Positions 34,201 through 47,030 of a stretch of 64,000 nt of DNA are shown here, in pieces; within the stretch, counting starts at the first letter, position 1; each line of letters opens with the position of its first letter. The DNA is taken from NCBI GenBank assembly GCA_035578905.1, contig JAQJVL010000048.1, positions 1,518,001 through 1,582,000 on the forward strand, read 5' to 3'. The position numbers were made by a program, and so were the translations under genes. The notes beneath the pieces are model-generated. The model worked only from the letters and a program-made list of their open reading frames with translations, searched no databases and was not told the origin of the DNA. The DNA comes from Stictocephala bisonia (taxonomy: Eukaryota > Arthropoda > Insecta > Hemiptera > Membracidae).

Positions 34201-36494
34201 GTAATATTATTTAGAAGAAGCGTTCGAAGGAAAATATCCACTCTAAAATCCATTCAAGCCTGTGTACGTGAAGTTTTTATCCTGAGATCGCTACATTGTG
34301 TGATCAACGAGACGATACGTCTTACAGTCATCTGTGCATTACAGTTAAGTGCTGAGAGTGTCATTGTAAACACGACTTGTTGTTGTCTGAAACACCGTGC
34401 AATCACAGCTCTATTCATCTGTCTCATCACTTACCAACTTGTCTCTTGCTTGCTTGACTTATTGGTAACACGTTTGAAAGGATTAAACTATTTAGATTTG
34501 TAATACATGGAACTATCAATGCATTAAGTAGTTGTAATATTAGGCGTAGGCTAAATACATTAAGAAATACTTCCAATCTTAATATATTTTAATGGTTAAA
34601 CAACACAACCTCCTGTTACAGGTATACTTAAAATTTATTAGTAAATTCTGCTAAACATACAATTTGTATTACTCTTACAATCCAATGTTTCTTAAGACCT
34701 TAAAATAATATATCAAGCAATAACTAAACAAAAATAATATTAAGTTTTTATGAAAAATAGTATTTCAGTAAATTTAATTGAATAGTAAGGTTTTTATTTC
34801 TTTTGGGAATGCGTGTTATTTTATTCCATCGTAGGTTTTATAGTATATTGACTTCAATACAAAATATTGTTATTGAATAAAATATACAACATTGTTCAGT
34901 TACACCTCATTTTAAGCTGAAGTTATATTCGTGATATTTAAAACGGAAGTGAGATTTTATTAAAGGCATAATCATTACTTTAAGGCACCTTGCAATTAAC
35001 CGGATGTTTTTATCACTAGTCGCAGTTCAGCTAACTAGACTCGTCAATCCCTGAGGAAATGTGTTCTTGGTTTTCCTGAGTTAGTTGTCCGCACCGTTTC
35101 TGTTGTGTCGACAGTTTTTCTGTTAAGTGTTCATTGGGTCAGTTTCCTGTCTCTCCACCTGTAATTAGGTTCAACCATCGGACATATAGAGATTTATTGC
35201 GGCTGATTCTGTTTTTAATACTCTCTTGTTTCCCTTGAGATTTTCTCAAATCTTCATTATCCAAAAAATTAACCATATAAATCTTGATCTAAGGAGGTAA
35301 ATAACAGTTGTGTTACTTTGGTAATTAAAAATTCGATAAAAATACTCAGTTACATGTAGTAAATATGAATATATAATGCATAAAAAATATGAACATTTTA
35401 TTCATATGTATTTAATGTTAAAAATGGGTTCAAGTCTTAAGTTTATAGTTTTTTTTTTTTATTTTCTTGTTTTTAAACACTTCTGATACATTATTATTCA
35501 CGTACTTAATATAAAAAATATCAATAGTATCAAATAGACTTCAACCAAACAATATTTAATAATTTGTTATTAAAAATAGCTAAAATTACGCGTATAGTAC
35601 ATGTTTATACATTTAATTGTATCAGATCTTCTTTCTTACAGTCTATGGTTTACAGTTATTAGTATAGTCAATGTAATAATTGTAATCTGTATATTACAAG
35701 ATTTCTTAACATACCACACTGCCGTTTATAGAAACATATGTGACAGTTGAGTATCAATATATAAAAAACTTATCAAGAAATTGTAAACATCTAGTAATAA
35801 GTTGAAACGATGAGATTTGCCAAAGTCAGTAAAAATTGCTGTTTTGCAGATATTGTTTATCATTCCGGCACGAAAATCGGCTTCTGAGAAGATTAAACCT
35901 TTTTCCCTTACATCAACTTTTCATACTAAAGGCACTTAAGCAGTGTTTTGTTTGTAATTCTTTCTTACTGGAACACTTTTCTTCTTCACTTGAATGGGTA
36001 GTGTATACTTAAAATTGTACTTTTTTTTAATGTTCAATATATATTATAATGTTTCATTCATTTACTATTTTTTCCATTACACTAGAATACAACAACCAAA
36101 TTAAAAAACACAAACGGCCTAGAGAGTCATTGTAGTTAATGTAGGATATCAAGATGTATCCTACATTAATAATTAGCAAGATGTATGATCTATGATAATA
36201 ATTAGAGTTTGAAAAAGGGCCTGATGGAATATTTTGAACAATTAGGTGATATAAATTAATATTATAATAGTTATAAGGCTAAATGGCTTAGAGGTAATGA
36301 AGACTGGACGAGATGTCATAATAAAAAAAACATGAAAACTGATTTAATTCCAAACCAAATTTGACATTTTTACTACATATTACACTGGTAAAATATAAAG
36401 GAGTATATGCTTCATTCACAGGAATTTTATAAGATTTACTCACATCATCTGCGTAACGTTTTGTTTAGTTCTATGAACCCATATTAGGGATTAT
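34201..36494. other. AT-rich non-coding sequence
   Basis: No gene recognised. The stretch at 34980-35230 is less AT-rich and could hold an untranslated or regulatory region, but nothing specific is visible. The open frame at 34300-34503 shows no domain. Confidence 0.4.
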
Positions 36495-37450
36495 ACGTGA
36501 AAGAATTGTAGGTACGATAAACACCTGAGTTTGACGCATAGTACCTCTGGCTCACATGTGTTTCAGATTAATCATTACTCGTATTACAAGGTACCCAGAG
36601 ACCACTAGAACGTAAGAGTCTGTAACGTGGCATTAGAGATGTTTGGGTGCGATGAACACCTGAGTTTGACGCATAGTGTTTCTGGGTCACTTGTGTTTCA
36701 GTTTGCTCAATTCTCGTATTACAAGGTACCTAGAGACCACTAGAACGTAAGAGTCTGTAACGTGGCATTAGAGATGTTTGGGTGCGATGAACACCTGAGT
36801 TTTATGCATAGTATTTCTGGGTCACTTGTGTTTCAGTTTGCTCAATTCTCGTATTACAAGGTACCTAGAGACCACTAGAACGTAAGAGTCTGTAACGTGG
36901 CATTAGAGATGTTTGGGTGCGATGAACACCTGAGTTTTATGCATAGTGTTTCTGGGTCACTTGTGTTTCAGTTTGCTCAATTCTCGTATTACAAGGTACC
37001 TAGAGACCACTAGAACGTAAGAGTCTGTAACGTGGCATTAGAGATGTTTGGGTGCGATGAACACCTGAGTTTTATGCATAGTGTTTCTGGGTCACTTGTG
37101 TTTCAGTTTGCTCAATTCTCGTATTACAAGGTACCTAGAGACCACTAGAACGTAAGAGTCTGTAACGTGGCATTAGAGATGTTTGGGTGCGATGAACACC
37201 TGAGTTTTATGCATAGTATTTCTGGGTCACTTGTGTTTCAGTTTGCTCAATTCTCGTATTACAAGGTACCTAGAGACCACTAGAACGTAAGAGCCTGTAA
37301 CGTGGCATTAGAGATGTTTGGGTGCGATGAACACCTGAGTTTTATGCATAGTATTTCTGGGTCACTTGTGTTTCAGTTTGCTCAATTCTCGTATTACAAG
37401 GTACCTAGAGACCACTATAACGTAAGAGCCTGTAACGTGGCACTAGAGAC
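36495..37450. repeat. 135-bp tandem repeat, seven copies
   Basis: Units recur with an exact 135-bp spacing: cattagagatgtttgggtgc at 36631, 36766, 36901, 37036, 37171 and 37306, preceded by a diverged first unit at about 36497. Internal units are nearly identical; the first is clearly older. Each holds 'gatgaacacctgag', 'ttctgggtcacttgtgtttc' and 'gtacctagagaccacta'. The last unit runs into the open frame 37302-37523, which I treat as spurious. Confidence 0.97.
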
Positions 37451-39556
37451 TTGTTTCCTATGGCTTTGTTTACAAAAGAATATACATGGCTTTTATGGAT
37501 CAAACGTTAATATCTCAAAGTAATTTCACAAACCTTGTTGTATATTATATGTTATCTCTGTAAATGCAGTATTACTATTGATTAAATGTGGTAATCTATT
37601 TTATATATCAATTTATATTTAATCTTGCTTTTTGGAATGTCTAACCGGGGGCAATTCATTATAGGCTGATATATCAGTTTACAAGTTATTTTATGCTATT
37701 AAATTAGTTTTCGCATGTACATTTTCAAGTGATAACATAAGCAATCGTGCATTAGCTATTGCCCTTATTCACAATGAAATATCAATATACAAACATTAAG
37801 TGTGATAGTCTGTAAATAATAATAAAGTGTAAATACAAATATAAAAAGCTGAGCCCAAACCAATCTATGTTTCTTTTAAAATCGGTTCCCTATTTCTTGT
37901 ATTAGTTTGGGTTTAAGAAAGTAGAAAACAATATTTTCAATTTTTTTTAATTATTGTTGTAATAAAGATTATATTCATATTTAATAAAATATCGTAAATG
38001 AATATAAGGAAATAAATCCACGTTCAAGGAGCATATCGAAAAGTAACAACTTAATTATCATGGGAAGGATCTAGTTTGTAATATCAATAGTCACTGGCAC
38101 TCATTCAAGAAGTAAAATAATATTTACTTATTACTTATTTATGAAATGAACCTGAATTAGTTCAAAATTACATCAACATGAAAAAGTAAAAATATAGTAA
38201 TGTTGTTAATATCATGTTAGGAAAAGCTTTAGTGGCTTATACAAAAATGCACAGTACAACTATACCAGACATGTGTTCCGAAGAGTAAAACACGTGTTTG
38301 GAAACTCGTTCGTTTTACTCGTATATTTTTTTTAAAACGCTTTAATTGCTTTCATTTGTATTTACGTCTTGTAATAAAACATGACCGATACTTTGTCGTA
38401 ATAAAACATGACCGATACAGAAACTACTGTATCAAATACTTGTGCTAACATGACAAACACATATAAATAACCGTTAATTTTACTTACTGCATATTTCATA
38501 CTTATTTAAAGTTAAAATAGAACCTGATGTACTTTTACTTCATCTGAAGACAAATTACTTTTCTGTCAGTATACCGTTACTTTCCATGTGAAAAAACAAG
38601 TTTGTCCTTAGTTACTTTCTCAAAAACATGTACTATATACATTAAGGAATCATATACGACGGTAATTATATTTATATTTATCTTGTACGATTGGACTACT
38701 CTTTTAGTGGTAAATATAAAATTACACCAAGTACAAACATTTTTATAGGCTTATACACAATTATACCCGTAGCTCATATTTTAATGAGTTTACATAATGT
38801 AGTCTGTCGTCTTTCGTCATCGTACGTAAGGTAAGCAATGGGTTTTTTGAAAAATTACTGTCATTTACGATAGTTGGGACTTTCGAGTTTATTGCAACAA
38901 CTCATTTGTTTTTATAATTGTGAAAATATTCATTAAATCCATGAGAGTAACTGTCCACATTGTTGTGCTGCTGCTCAGTAAACAGTTTATAGGGAGACTA
39001 GTCCTTTATATTATTATTACCAGCAAGTTCATTAATAAAATTCCATTTGGATTACATATTCAATCCCGTATTTTTTTACTATAATTCTATAATTTACTAT
39101 TTTTACTAGCACATTTAGTTGGTCTCTGTAGTTAATGTAATAGTTTTTCCAGTCAGGTTTTTGTGGCTTCTTCAATAATTTACTAATTTTTCACTTTTTC
39201 TGATTGAAAGTAAAATTGAAAGGTTTTAGTAGTGTCCTGTATGTCAATGTAATTTTTTTCTCAGTGCAATTAAACATATTATGCATAAAATTGCCTACAC
39301 ACGTATAAAGGACAAATTCCGGATTCAGTACGTTATCAATGTCATATTCACAAATGCATATATTGTACAATTTACTCAATAACCGTTTATCAATGTAAAT
39401 ACAATCTACAGGTTTGACACAGTTGTTCCCGAAATCTAGTTCTAATTATACAACGTGTACGTACGACAGTACAAACATTTTAAATGTTTTTATGTTATTA
39501 AAAATATCACATTGCTAGAAAAGATTGTCAATACAGCATTTACTGTCAAAGTTAAC
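37451..39556. other. AT-rich non-coding sequence
   Basis: No gene recognised. A 27-bp period duplication lies at 38371-38418 (unit starts gtaataaaacatgaccgata). Confidence 0.5.
38371..38418. repeat. 27-bp tandem duplication
   Basis: gtaataaaacatgaccgata occurs at 38371 and 38398, a recent two-copy duplication. Confidence 0.9.
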
Positions 39557-39985
39557 TTAGTGGGTAAATAAAGCCGAACTCACGACGTCTAGGAACCGTT
39601 CTGTTTTATTGTCAATTACCAATAAATCAGCATAAATCAACCCAACAAACACGTAGATTTCTTCTCGTTTGTATGAGTATAAGTCTAGAAGTGGTCGGCC
39701 GATGTTATCAAGTTCACTGTCATGGTTTCGGTGCACTGTGAGTACATTGCATTGTTTGCTATTTATGGTAAATTCCAAACTCAGACCGCACACTTCGCCC
39801 TGCTCCACCTCTAGTACACTCGCATTCACTCGCTCAATCGCTCTTACATACACAGTCACACCATCATTACTGTTCCTCCCTATTGTTAAACCATGATTGG
39901 TGTATCCACCAATATAAATACAGCCATCACCTTCTTTAGACCAAGACTCTCCCAATATAATAAAATCAAACACAATATTTGAAAT
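39557..39985 (-). pseudogene. non-LTR retrotransposon endonuclease fragment
   Basis: The minus-strand frame reads FDFIILGESWSKEGDGCIYI, then GVTVYVR, HRNHDSELDNI and FLDVVSSALFTH. This follows the apurinic-like endonuclease of jockey-type elements: E of the (T)ETW motif is kept as GESW, and the aromatic/GGVTVYVR strand is present. The catalytic GD(I)N motif appears as GLIY, so the enzyme is dead. The frame is open for about 138 codons, far longer than chance here. No ORF1 was seen upstream. It faces away from the reverse transcriptase relic on the plus strand. Confidence 0.75.
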
Positions 39986-40734
39986 ATTGTATTAAATTAG
40001 TAACTTGTCAAAATGTTTACTTTAACTTATTTTGTTACCATAACATATATTTAAAGATGTTTCACTTAAAATAACTGCCTCTATAGCATTTATTTCACCT
40101 ACTACCTTACAAATAATTCTACGATATACAAGTAGTTTTTTCAATAAATAGTTCAATGGTTTCATTTAGTAACCGTGAACTCAACTTAGTAAAATAAATA
40201 GTAAAAGAAAACTAATAATTGGTAGAAAGTATAAACTCAAAAATAATTATTAAAGTTAATAAATACATATATGTATATAATTTGCTTTGTAATAAAGTAA
40301 AATGAAATAATTAATTAAGTCGTACAAACACTCGCCAAAACTCTTTACAAAACAAATGAAATAATATCAAATATTATCATGAAGATACACATACTCTTCT
40401 AATTTTCATAAATGTATTATATGTGAAAACACTAATTCAATTACTAAAATGCACTTTTCTAACACAAATTTACACAGTTATTAACAAAAATTACATTTTT
40501 TAAGTAAAGATGAAAATAAGAGAAAAATGTACGCTACATGTTGGTGATTGTTTTTGGTACTACATAAACAAGTCAAAATCTTTAATATAGGCTTAGTTAA
40601 AAATAAAATATATATATATTATTTATAAATAACATGTAAATCTAGTTATATATTAGCCTTAAAACTATCTCCATATACTTCAATACAATAATCTATATAA
40701 TGTACTTTGAGTGATAAAACATTGTTACAAATTT
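39986..40734. other. AT-rich spacer between the two retrotransposon relics
   Basis: No element or gene recognised. If both relics came from a single insertion, this spacer should contain element-derived sequence or later insertions; I see neither clearly. Confidence 0.4.
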
Positions 40735-42015
40735 TTGGAAAAGCTGCAAATTATTTTCAAAATATCATAAACTATCGACCCATCACCATATTACCCCTAT
40801 TTGCCAAAATATTTGAAAAGCTTGTCCTTGATCAAATCAAATTTAAATCTAAAAAAATTATTTCAGATGGTCAGCATAGGTACTTCTCCGGTAGATCTTC
40901 ATCTACCAATCTTGTTTTTTTCCAAAATCACATCTTCGATGCCTTTTCGGATAAACATTAGTTGTATGCTATTGAATTGGACTTTGCCAAAGCATTCGAC
41001 AGAGATTCTCATTACTTTCTCATTAGCAAACTCAACACATGTGGTTTCTGTGGCCCACTTCTTGAATGGCTCTCCTTCTACCTGGAGAACAGGATTCTCC
41101 GAGTTCGATTCAAATCAGTATTGTCGACAGCGTTTGTTGCCACACTGATGTTCCACAGGACTCCCACCTTGAAACACTTCTTTTCAATATTTTCCATTAT
41201 TGATATCACCGACAACCTTCGTTGGAAACATCTTCTCTTTGCAGATGACTTGAAGCTCTTTTGTAATATTTCCTTGGTCCAGGATGAAAGGCTTCTCCTG
41301 AATGATGTTCATAATGAGACTGATTAGTTCTCTCACAACTCTATATCACTGAACCTTGATAATTTGCATATGTATATCCTTTCATAGAATATCCACACCA
41401 CTCCTGTTTAACTACTCTATTGGGAATACAGTACTTTGCAAAAAATCGGAGGTAAAGGATTTGGGTGTCATTTTTTACCGTTCTCAGGTTCGCCATGCCT
41501 GTAATTTACAAGCCCGTAACCTTGGTCTCATATGGAGACTGACCAAGCCATTCATTCACTAAACATCATGTTTTGTCCTCTTGTACGACCGCATATAGAA
41601 TTTTGCAGCGTTGTTTGGTCCCCGCATCAGCTCTACCTTCAAGATGTACTGAAACAGACTCAGACACGCTTCCTGCGTTTGGTGGGGATGAAACTTGGCA
41701 ACAAATATCTAGAAGCACACATAGCTGGTATTGCAGCAATGTTAAACTTACTATCTCTGAAATACAAACAATATTCAAGATTTCATGCTCCTATATCGTT
41801 TGGTGAATGCAAAGATAGACTGTCCTGAACTTCCAGAGAAAGTAAATTTCAGAGTTCAAGTGGCACCCATTCAACAGATCTCTTCTCCAGGCCATTTGTG
41901 AATACATCATACACTGCCACCTATTGATGGTGAGGATTCAACATCAAGTACACCACATTGGTGACTCTATAGATATTTTCTTACTATCTGAATTTTCTTT
42001 AAAGAGGGCCTTGCA
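40735..42015 (+). pseudogene. jockey-type non-LTR reverse transcriptase relic
   Basis: Reverse transcriptase motifs appear in order. NYRPITILPLFAKIFEKLVL and DGQHRYFSGRSSSTNL come before an in-frame TAG at 40959-40961. Then come YAIELDFAKAFDR, LLEWLSFYLENRILRV, a degraded G-VPQG region, and the catalytic box LLFADDLKLF near 41240. EVKDLGVIF follows in a shifted frame, then VRPHIEFCSVVWSPHQLYL from 41532. Past 41828 two frames alternate up to about 42010, consistent with the C-terminal domain. Stops and frameshifts show it is inactive. The FADD aspartates remain. Some adjoining A/T-rich sequence to about 42240 may be the 3' UTR and tail. Confidence 0.85.
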
Positions 42016-42175
42016 CAAGAACTATCAAAATATTATTCGTTGATTGTTGTTCTTTTTACCATCAAATATTATCATATTATACACTTTATATTACTATATT
42101 ATAAAGCATTCTAGATTCATTTATTCTCTCACTTCATGTATAGTTATCATCATTATGTAATGGTTATTCCGTTGA

Positions 42176-42276
42176 CAATGAAGAATAATGCAAAAAATAT
42201 CTAGAATTAAAATAAATTAATAAATAATTATTGTATAAAACTTGAAGAATAACAATGCAAAATATTATAGAATTAA
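42176..42276. repeat. imperfect direct repeat near the 3' end of the reverse transcriptase relic
   Basis: tgaagaataatgcaaaa at 42176 recurs as tgaagaataacaatgcaaaa at 42243, followed in both by a (c/t)agaattaa end. The copies flank an A/T-rich aataaattaataaataa stretch. This could be a duplicated tail or a chance feature. Confidence 0.55.
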
Positions 42277-42990
42277 CTTATTAAGTTAGTAACTCTAAAA
42301 CACAAGTTTAGCAAGTTAAGGTTAAAATATATTTTCTTTATTCAAATTAGCTGTGAACAAAGAATTTTATTATTGGACCTAATGACTGTGATTATCATTA
42401 AACAAGATCGTGATCTGAGTTTTTTTATTCTCATTACTACAATTTGCAAGTAACAAATAACAATGGTGTGTTGTATTAGATTATTACTACATATGGAAAC
42501 ATTTTAGTGTTAACCCTCGTAGTATGACCCAAGTAATAATTGTGTATGACAAGTTATTTTCAAACAAAATAATTTTGAGTTTTTTAATAATATAATATGC
42601 TTTAACTATAATTTTCACAATTTTGAATACGGTAATTGTTTGTTTATTTGTGGAATGGTTTATAGTAAAATGCATTGGCAAACTAGTTTACTTTTATTTT
42701 CGAGAAGTTGCATACAATTAATTTGACTGTAAGTAATTATATGCATTATTTCCCAAATCAGCAGATATAGATTGTTTGAATGACTTATTCACTTAATTTG
42801 GGACCATTCTTTAATAATAAAATGAAAAATCAAATTTACATAATCTAAGGACATCTTTTTGTTTAGTATTAGTAATATTTAAAAAAAAAACTGTAAATTA
42901 AGTAACTATTATACATTACGCAGAACCAAATTATATTTTAAAGATGTTTTAATTAAAGCATGAATGTTTTCAATCAATTAAATAAATGGT

Positions 42991-43049
<59 letters not shown>

Positions 43050-43834
43050 TTGAGACGGGTCCACATACTTATTAAACACCCAATATTATTTTGTAGGGTT
43101 TGTGAACCAACATAACCCACAGTTCATAGTTTCATATTTCCTAATTAAAAACAAACGTGCTAGTGGGTGAATAAATATAAGGTGTGATTAAACTGTAAGG
43201 TACTGAGTGAAATAGGTACACAGAAACTATAAAATACCATCGAACATATCGTATTACTCAATCATCAAGGATTTGGTATGTGCACATATAGTAAAATATT
43301 AAGTTTATATGTCATTAAAGTTCCTAAGTTAAGGCTCCTGGTATTATAAATGAAGCAATATTTTAAGTAAGTACCTTTAATTAATTTTGTTTTAATATAT
43401 CAATAAATAGTTTCGGTTTTTAGTCCACCGTAATATAAATATAACCAAAATATAAACAGTTTCAGTTTGGTAAAATGTATATCGGGATATTTTTTTAAAT
43501 AAATTGCCTTTTTGTATGAAATTTAAAATTTCACATAACTGGTTTTTTATAGGCCTATACAAAATTATAATAAGTAAGAACTTGCATGCAGATTTTAGAG
43601 TAAGTATGACTATTTATGTCGTTAAAGTATGTTTCATCACGTGCCTGAGTTACTGGTCTCTTGTTTTTACTTAATATACTGTTGACAACGTAAGGTGTCA
43701 AGTTGTAACAAATAAAACCTTCAGAACAATTGGAACTCCGTCAGTATTGTGCGGTACGGTCATGACGTACAAACAGCCATGTAGTCAGCTGTAGTGATGC
43801 TAAGATTCACATACAAGTTCAACAGTTTTAAATA
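42277..43834. other. AT-rich non-coding sequence
   Basis: No gene recognised. Contains the (TA)n run at 42995-43046. Confidence 0.5.
42995..43046. repeat. (TA)n microsatellite
   Basis: AT dinucleotide run of about 52 bp. Confidence 0.95.
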
Positions 43835-44240
43835 TATTAAATATAATGAAATGAAATAAAAAATAAAATGAAATAAAAAATGCCTTTATTAAAGGGGTGA
43901 AGCTAGACCTCGCTAACACTTAACCCCGATTGAATTTATATTTTATAACTATACGACACATATTTAGTAACAAATTGTAATTATACAGAACAATTTTAGT
44001 TCAGTACTTAGTAATGAGTTTGTTTGGTGGTAGATCTAATAGATAGGAAGGTGGTGTGTAGGGAAATGGAGGGTAGAAGACATTTTCGTGAATGAGGGTG
44101 ATATGCGGTACTTTTTATGATGAGCTGTCAACAATAGAGTATATTCTGGATATTGGGAGGAGTAGTACAAGTATAACTATACGCAAGCTGACGCTGTATA
44201 AATTAGCTTAAGAATTATTGTTTTATATTTACTTATTATT
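43835..44240 (-). mobile_element. probable 3' end of a non-LTR retrotransposon
   Basis: Read on the minus strand, a moderately GC-rich segment ends in 'cccctttaataaaggcattt' followed by repeated (T)ATTTCATTTTATT units. An AATAAA-containing end with a simple-repeat tail is typical of non-LTR 3' termini. No coding frame survives upstream. Orientation is inferred from the tail. Confidence 0.4.
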
Positions 44241-46556
44241 AAGATGGCGGTCGTTAAAATATGGGAGAATATGGATTTCCATTAAGAATGATGAGTGTAA
44301 ATTAGGGCATGTTTAATGTTATCCGAGCTATGTCAGACTAAATCATCTCATTCATCTGAAGAAATGTAAATTTACTCCTTTAGTATGATGTAATAAAACT
44401 CTTCCTATTATTTTACTTTCAAACGTGCAATTTCACATGGAACGTGAACTGGAAATCAACTAGATATAATATATTTTTAGTCAGTATGTATGATAAAATT
44501 TATTAATAAAATTCAATAGTTCATTTTTATTCCAAAAAATTTGGAGTGGCCTCGCTAACTGACAATCGCTTCTTATCAGCAATTTTGAGGTTAAGAGATA
44601 GAGAGGACTCTATAGTCTGAACTTCACCTCCAAATAAAGCCATTTTCAATTCATTTCGGTAAGTAAAAATCACTGTTTACGATTACGTTACAATCAAATC
44701 AGTTATGGTAACTTTACATCATATAACTAGCATTTTTAAAATGACTCTTCTAAAAAAAGTAATTTCAGCAGTACTCCTAATAAATAATGGTATGGTCTGA
44801 TTATGATAGTAACTATTTTCTCGCAAAATGCTTACTTATACTGTTACAAAATATCAAAATTACGTGCAGCTCCAGTACAGTGTTTATAAAAGTTATTTTT
44901 AAACTGTGAGAAGTAAATTTCTTTTATGAAGATGTTCATCAGGAATTTGGATGTTTAATTTAACTTTTTCTTTCATTTCTCTTATTAAACTTCAATTATC
45001 ACAAATTTTTACCAGATTGTTTTTTTTTTGCGTCAAACTACTGACGAATAAAGAAAATATGTAATAAACATTAAAAAATTAATAATTTGTATCAATTTGT
45101 TTGGTTTATTTAAGGGTTACCCTGTTGTGCTAGAGAACATATTACATCAACAGAAATAAGCATGAACATTGATAAACCATAATACTCGTATCTTAGATAT
45201 GCCTTAACCGACAACATATCATATCTAAGAATTGTATTTATTCTTAGATGTGATCCAATACTATTCAGCTACAATGTATGTATGTACTGGTTTAATTGTT
45301 GTTAAATTTACATATATTCTATTATTTTACAACGTAATGTTTTATATAACTATGAAAATATAAAACTTGTCATGCAAAAAAATCAGTACATATATGTTGT
45401 ATATTGTATATATAAAAAATAAACTTGTATGTTGTTCCTCAACTAACACGAGTAATTTTAAAGGATTTTTAATTTTAAAATTAAAGTTTAAAAATCCACC
45501 AGGACTTTCTAAAGTAATGCTATTTCTTAGGCCATAGGTTCTTCTGCTTATTGCTTATTAAGATCGATGACATTACTATATCGTTTATGCCTGACATGTT
45601 TATTGAAACAAACGAAAGTATTATAATAGAATTAATATCAGGCTGATAATTAACTTAACTTGTACCTAGTATTATTTAATAATTTGTCGATGGTAACGTT
45701 TTAGTTTATTTATATTTTTATTGGGCATCTTAAATGAATAATTAAATATACATACATATTGCTAGATACTTTCGTTAGAACATTTAAAGGATAGTATTCT
45801 AGTACAAAATTTCGAATATTGCACAATTTAAAATAAAGTGTTTTACAAATAAATGCTGGAATATGTTGGAGCAAACCAACGTTATTACTACTAAAAATGT
45901 TTACATATAATTTATAATAAATATTCACCCTATCGATATTAATACTCCTCAAGGTTTTTTAGTTGCTTAAAAAAATAAACTTGTCAATGACTTTTATTTT
46001 GCTAAAGCAACAGAAACTGAGATCGATAATTTTATGGTATTGGTCGATAACTGTAAGTTCTTTAAGAGAGGAAACCTATCTCGGCTATAAACCCGTGCTT
46101 AGTGAAGCTCAGAAACGTGATGTGGTTTGTGTGTGAAGGCTTTTCAGCTTTAAGCACGTCAATGTTTCTGCTCACACTTCACTATTGGATTTGATACACT
46201 TATTGTCTCTGTATGATGCGTATCGACCAGACCATCTACAGCTTCCATATGGACATTTATAGATATTTTAAGTATATTAACTAATGCTATATAATTATTG
46301 TAAGTACAATGAAATATTATATATTTGTGTACCTGTTTATTACACGAATGAAGTAAGTACATCGTATTGGCCATCCCTGATTTGCTTGAATGGCTCTGTA
46401 TTTTGTAAACAAATTTGACATAAGTAAAGAAACCTTATCAAATATTTAGTGGTTTTCCCTAGAAACGTTGTAAAAAAATTATATTTATTGACCGGAGCAT
46501 GTTTCTTCATTCATATTATTAAATTACTATAAACAGTTAATCTTAACTATAAAATT
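44241..46556. other. AT-rich non-coding sequence
   Basis: No gene recognised. A three-fold motif at 45191-45255 (tcttagatatg, its reverse complement at 45220, then ttcttagatgtg) forms a small inverted repeat. Open frames at 45710 and 46159 on the minus strand have no domain. Confidence 0.5.
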
Positions 46557-47030
46557 AATACCACTGTACATGTATGGGTGGGCGGGTGGGTATGTCAACA
46601 CCACTGTACGTGTATGCGTGGGCGGGTCGGTATGTCAACACCACTGTACGTGTATGGGCGGGCGGGTGGGTCAACACCACTGTACGTATATGGGCGGGTG
46701 GGTGCGTATGTTAACACCACTGTACGTGTATGGGCGGGTGGGCGCGTATGTCAACAACACTGTACGTGTATGGGCGGGCGGGTATGTCAACACCACTGTC
46801 CGTGTATGGGCGGGCAGGTATGTCAACACCACTGTACGTGATGGGTGGGTGGGTGCGTATATCAACACCACTGTACGTGTATGGGCAGGTGGGTGGGTCA
46901 ACAACACTGTACTGTATGGGTGAGTGGGTATGTCAACACCACTGTACTTGTATGGGCGGGCGGGTATGTCAACACCACTGTACGTGTATGGGCGGGTGGG
47001 CGCGTATGTCAATGGTGCCCCTATACATAC
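46557..47030. repeat. G-rich 30-42 bp minisatellite with G-quadruplex motifs
   Basis: About 12 variable units built from 'caacaccactgtacgtgtat' followed by GGG-rich spacers. At least two windows match the canonical four-run quadruplex pattern with single-base loops: gggtgggcgggtggg (46576-46590) and gggcgggcgggtggg (46656-46670). Unit length varies through gain or loss of GGGY blocks. Open frames on both strands across the array arise from the repeat and should not be annotated as genes. Confidence 0.95.

Noticed and set aside
41566..41806. Frames overlapping the reverse transcriptase C-terminal part (minus 41566-41778, plus 41573-41806)
   Set aside because: Shadows of the retrotransposon frame at 41532-41828.
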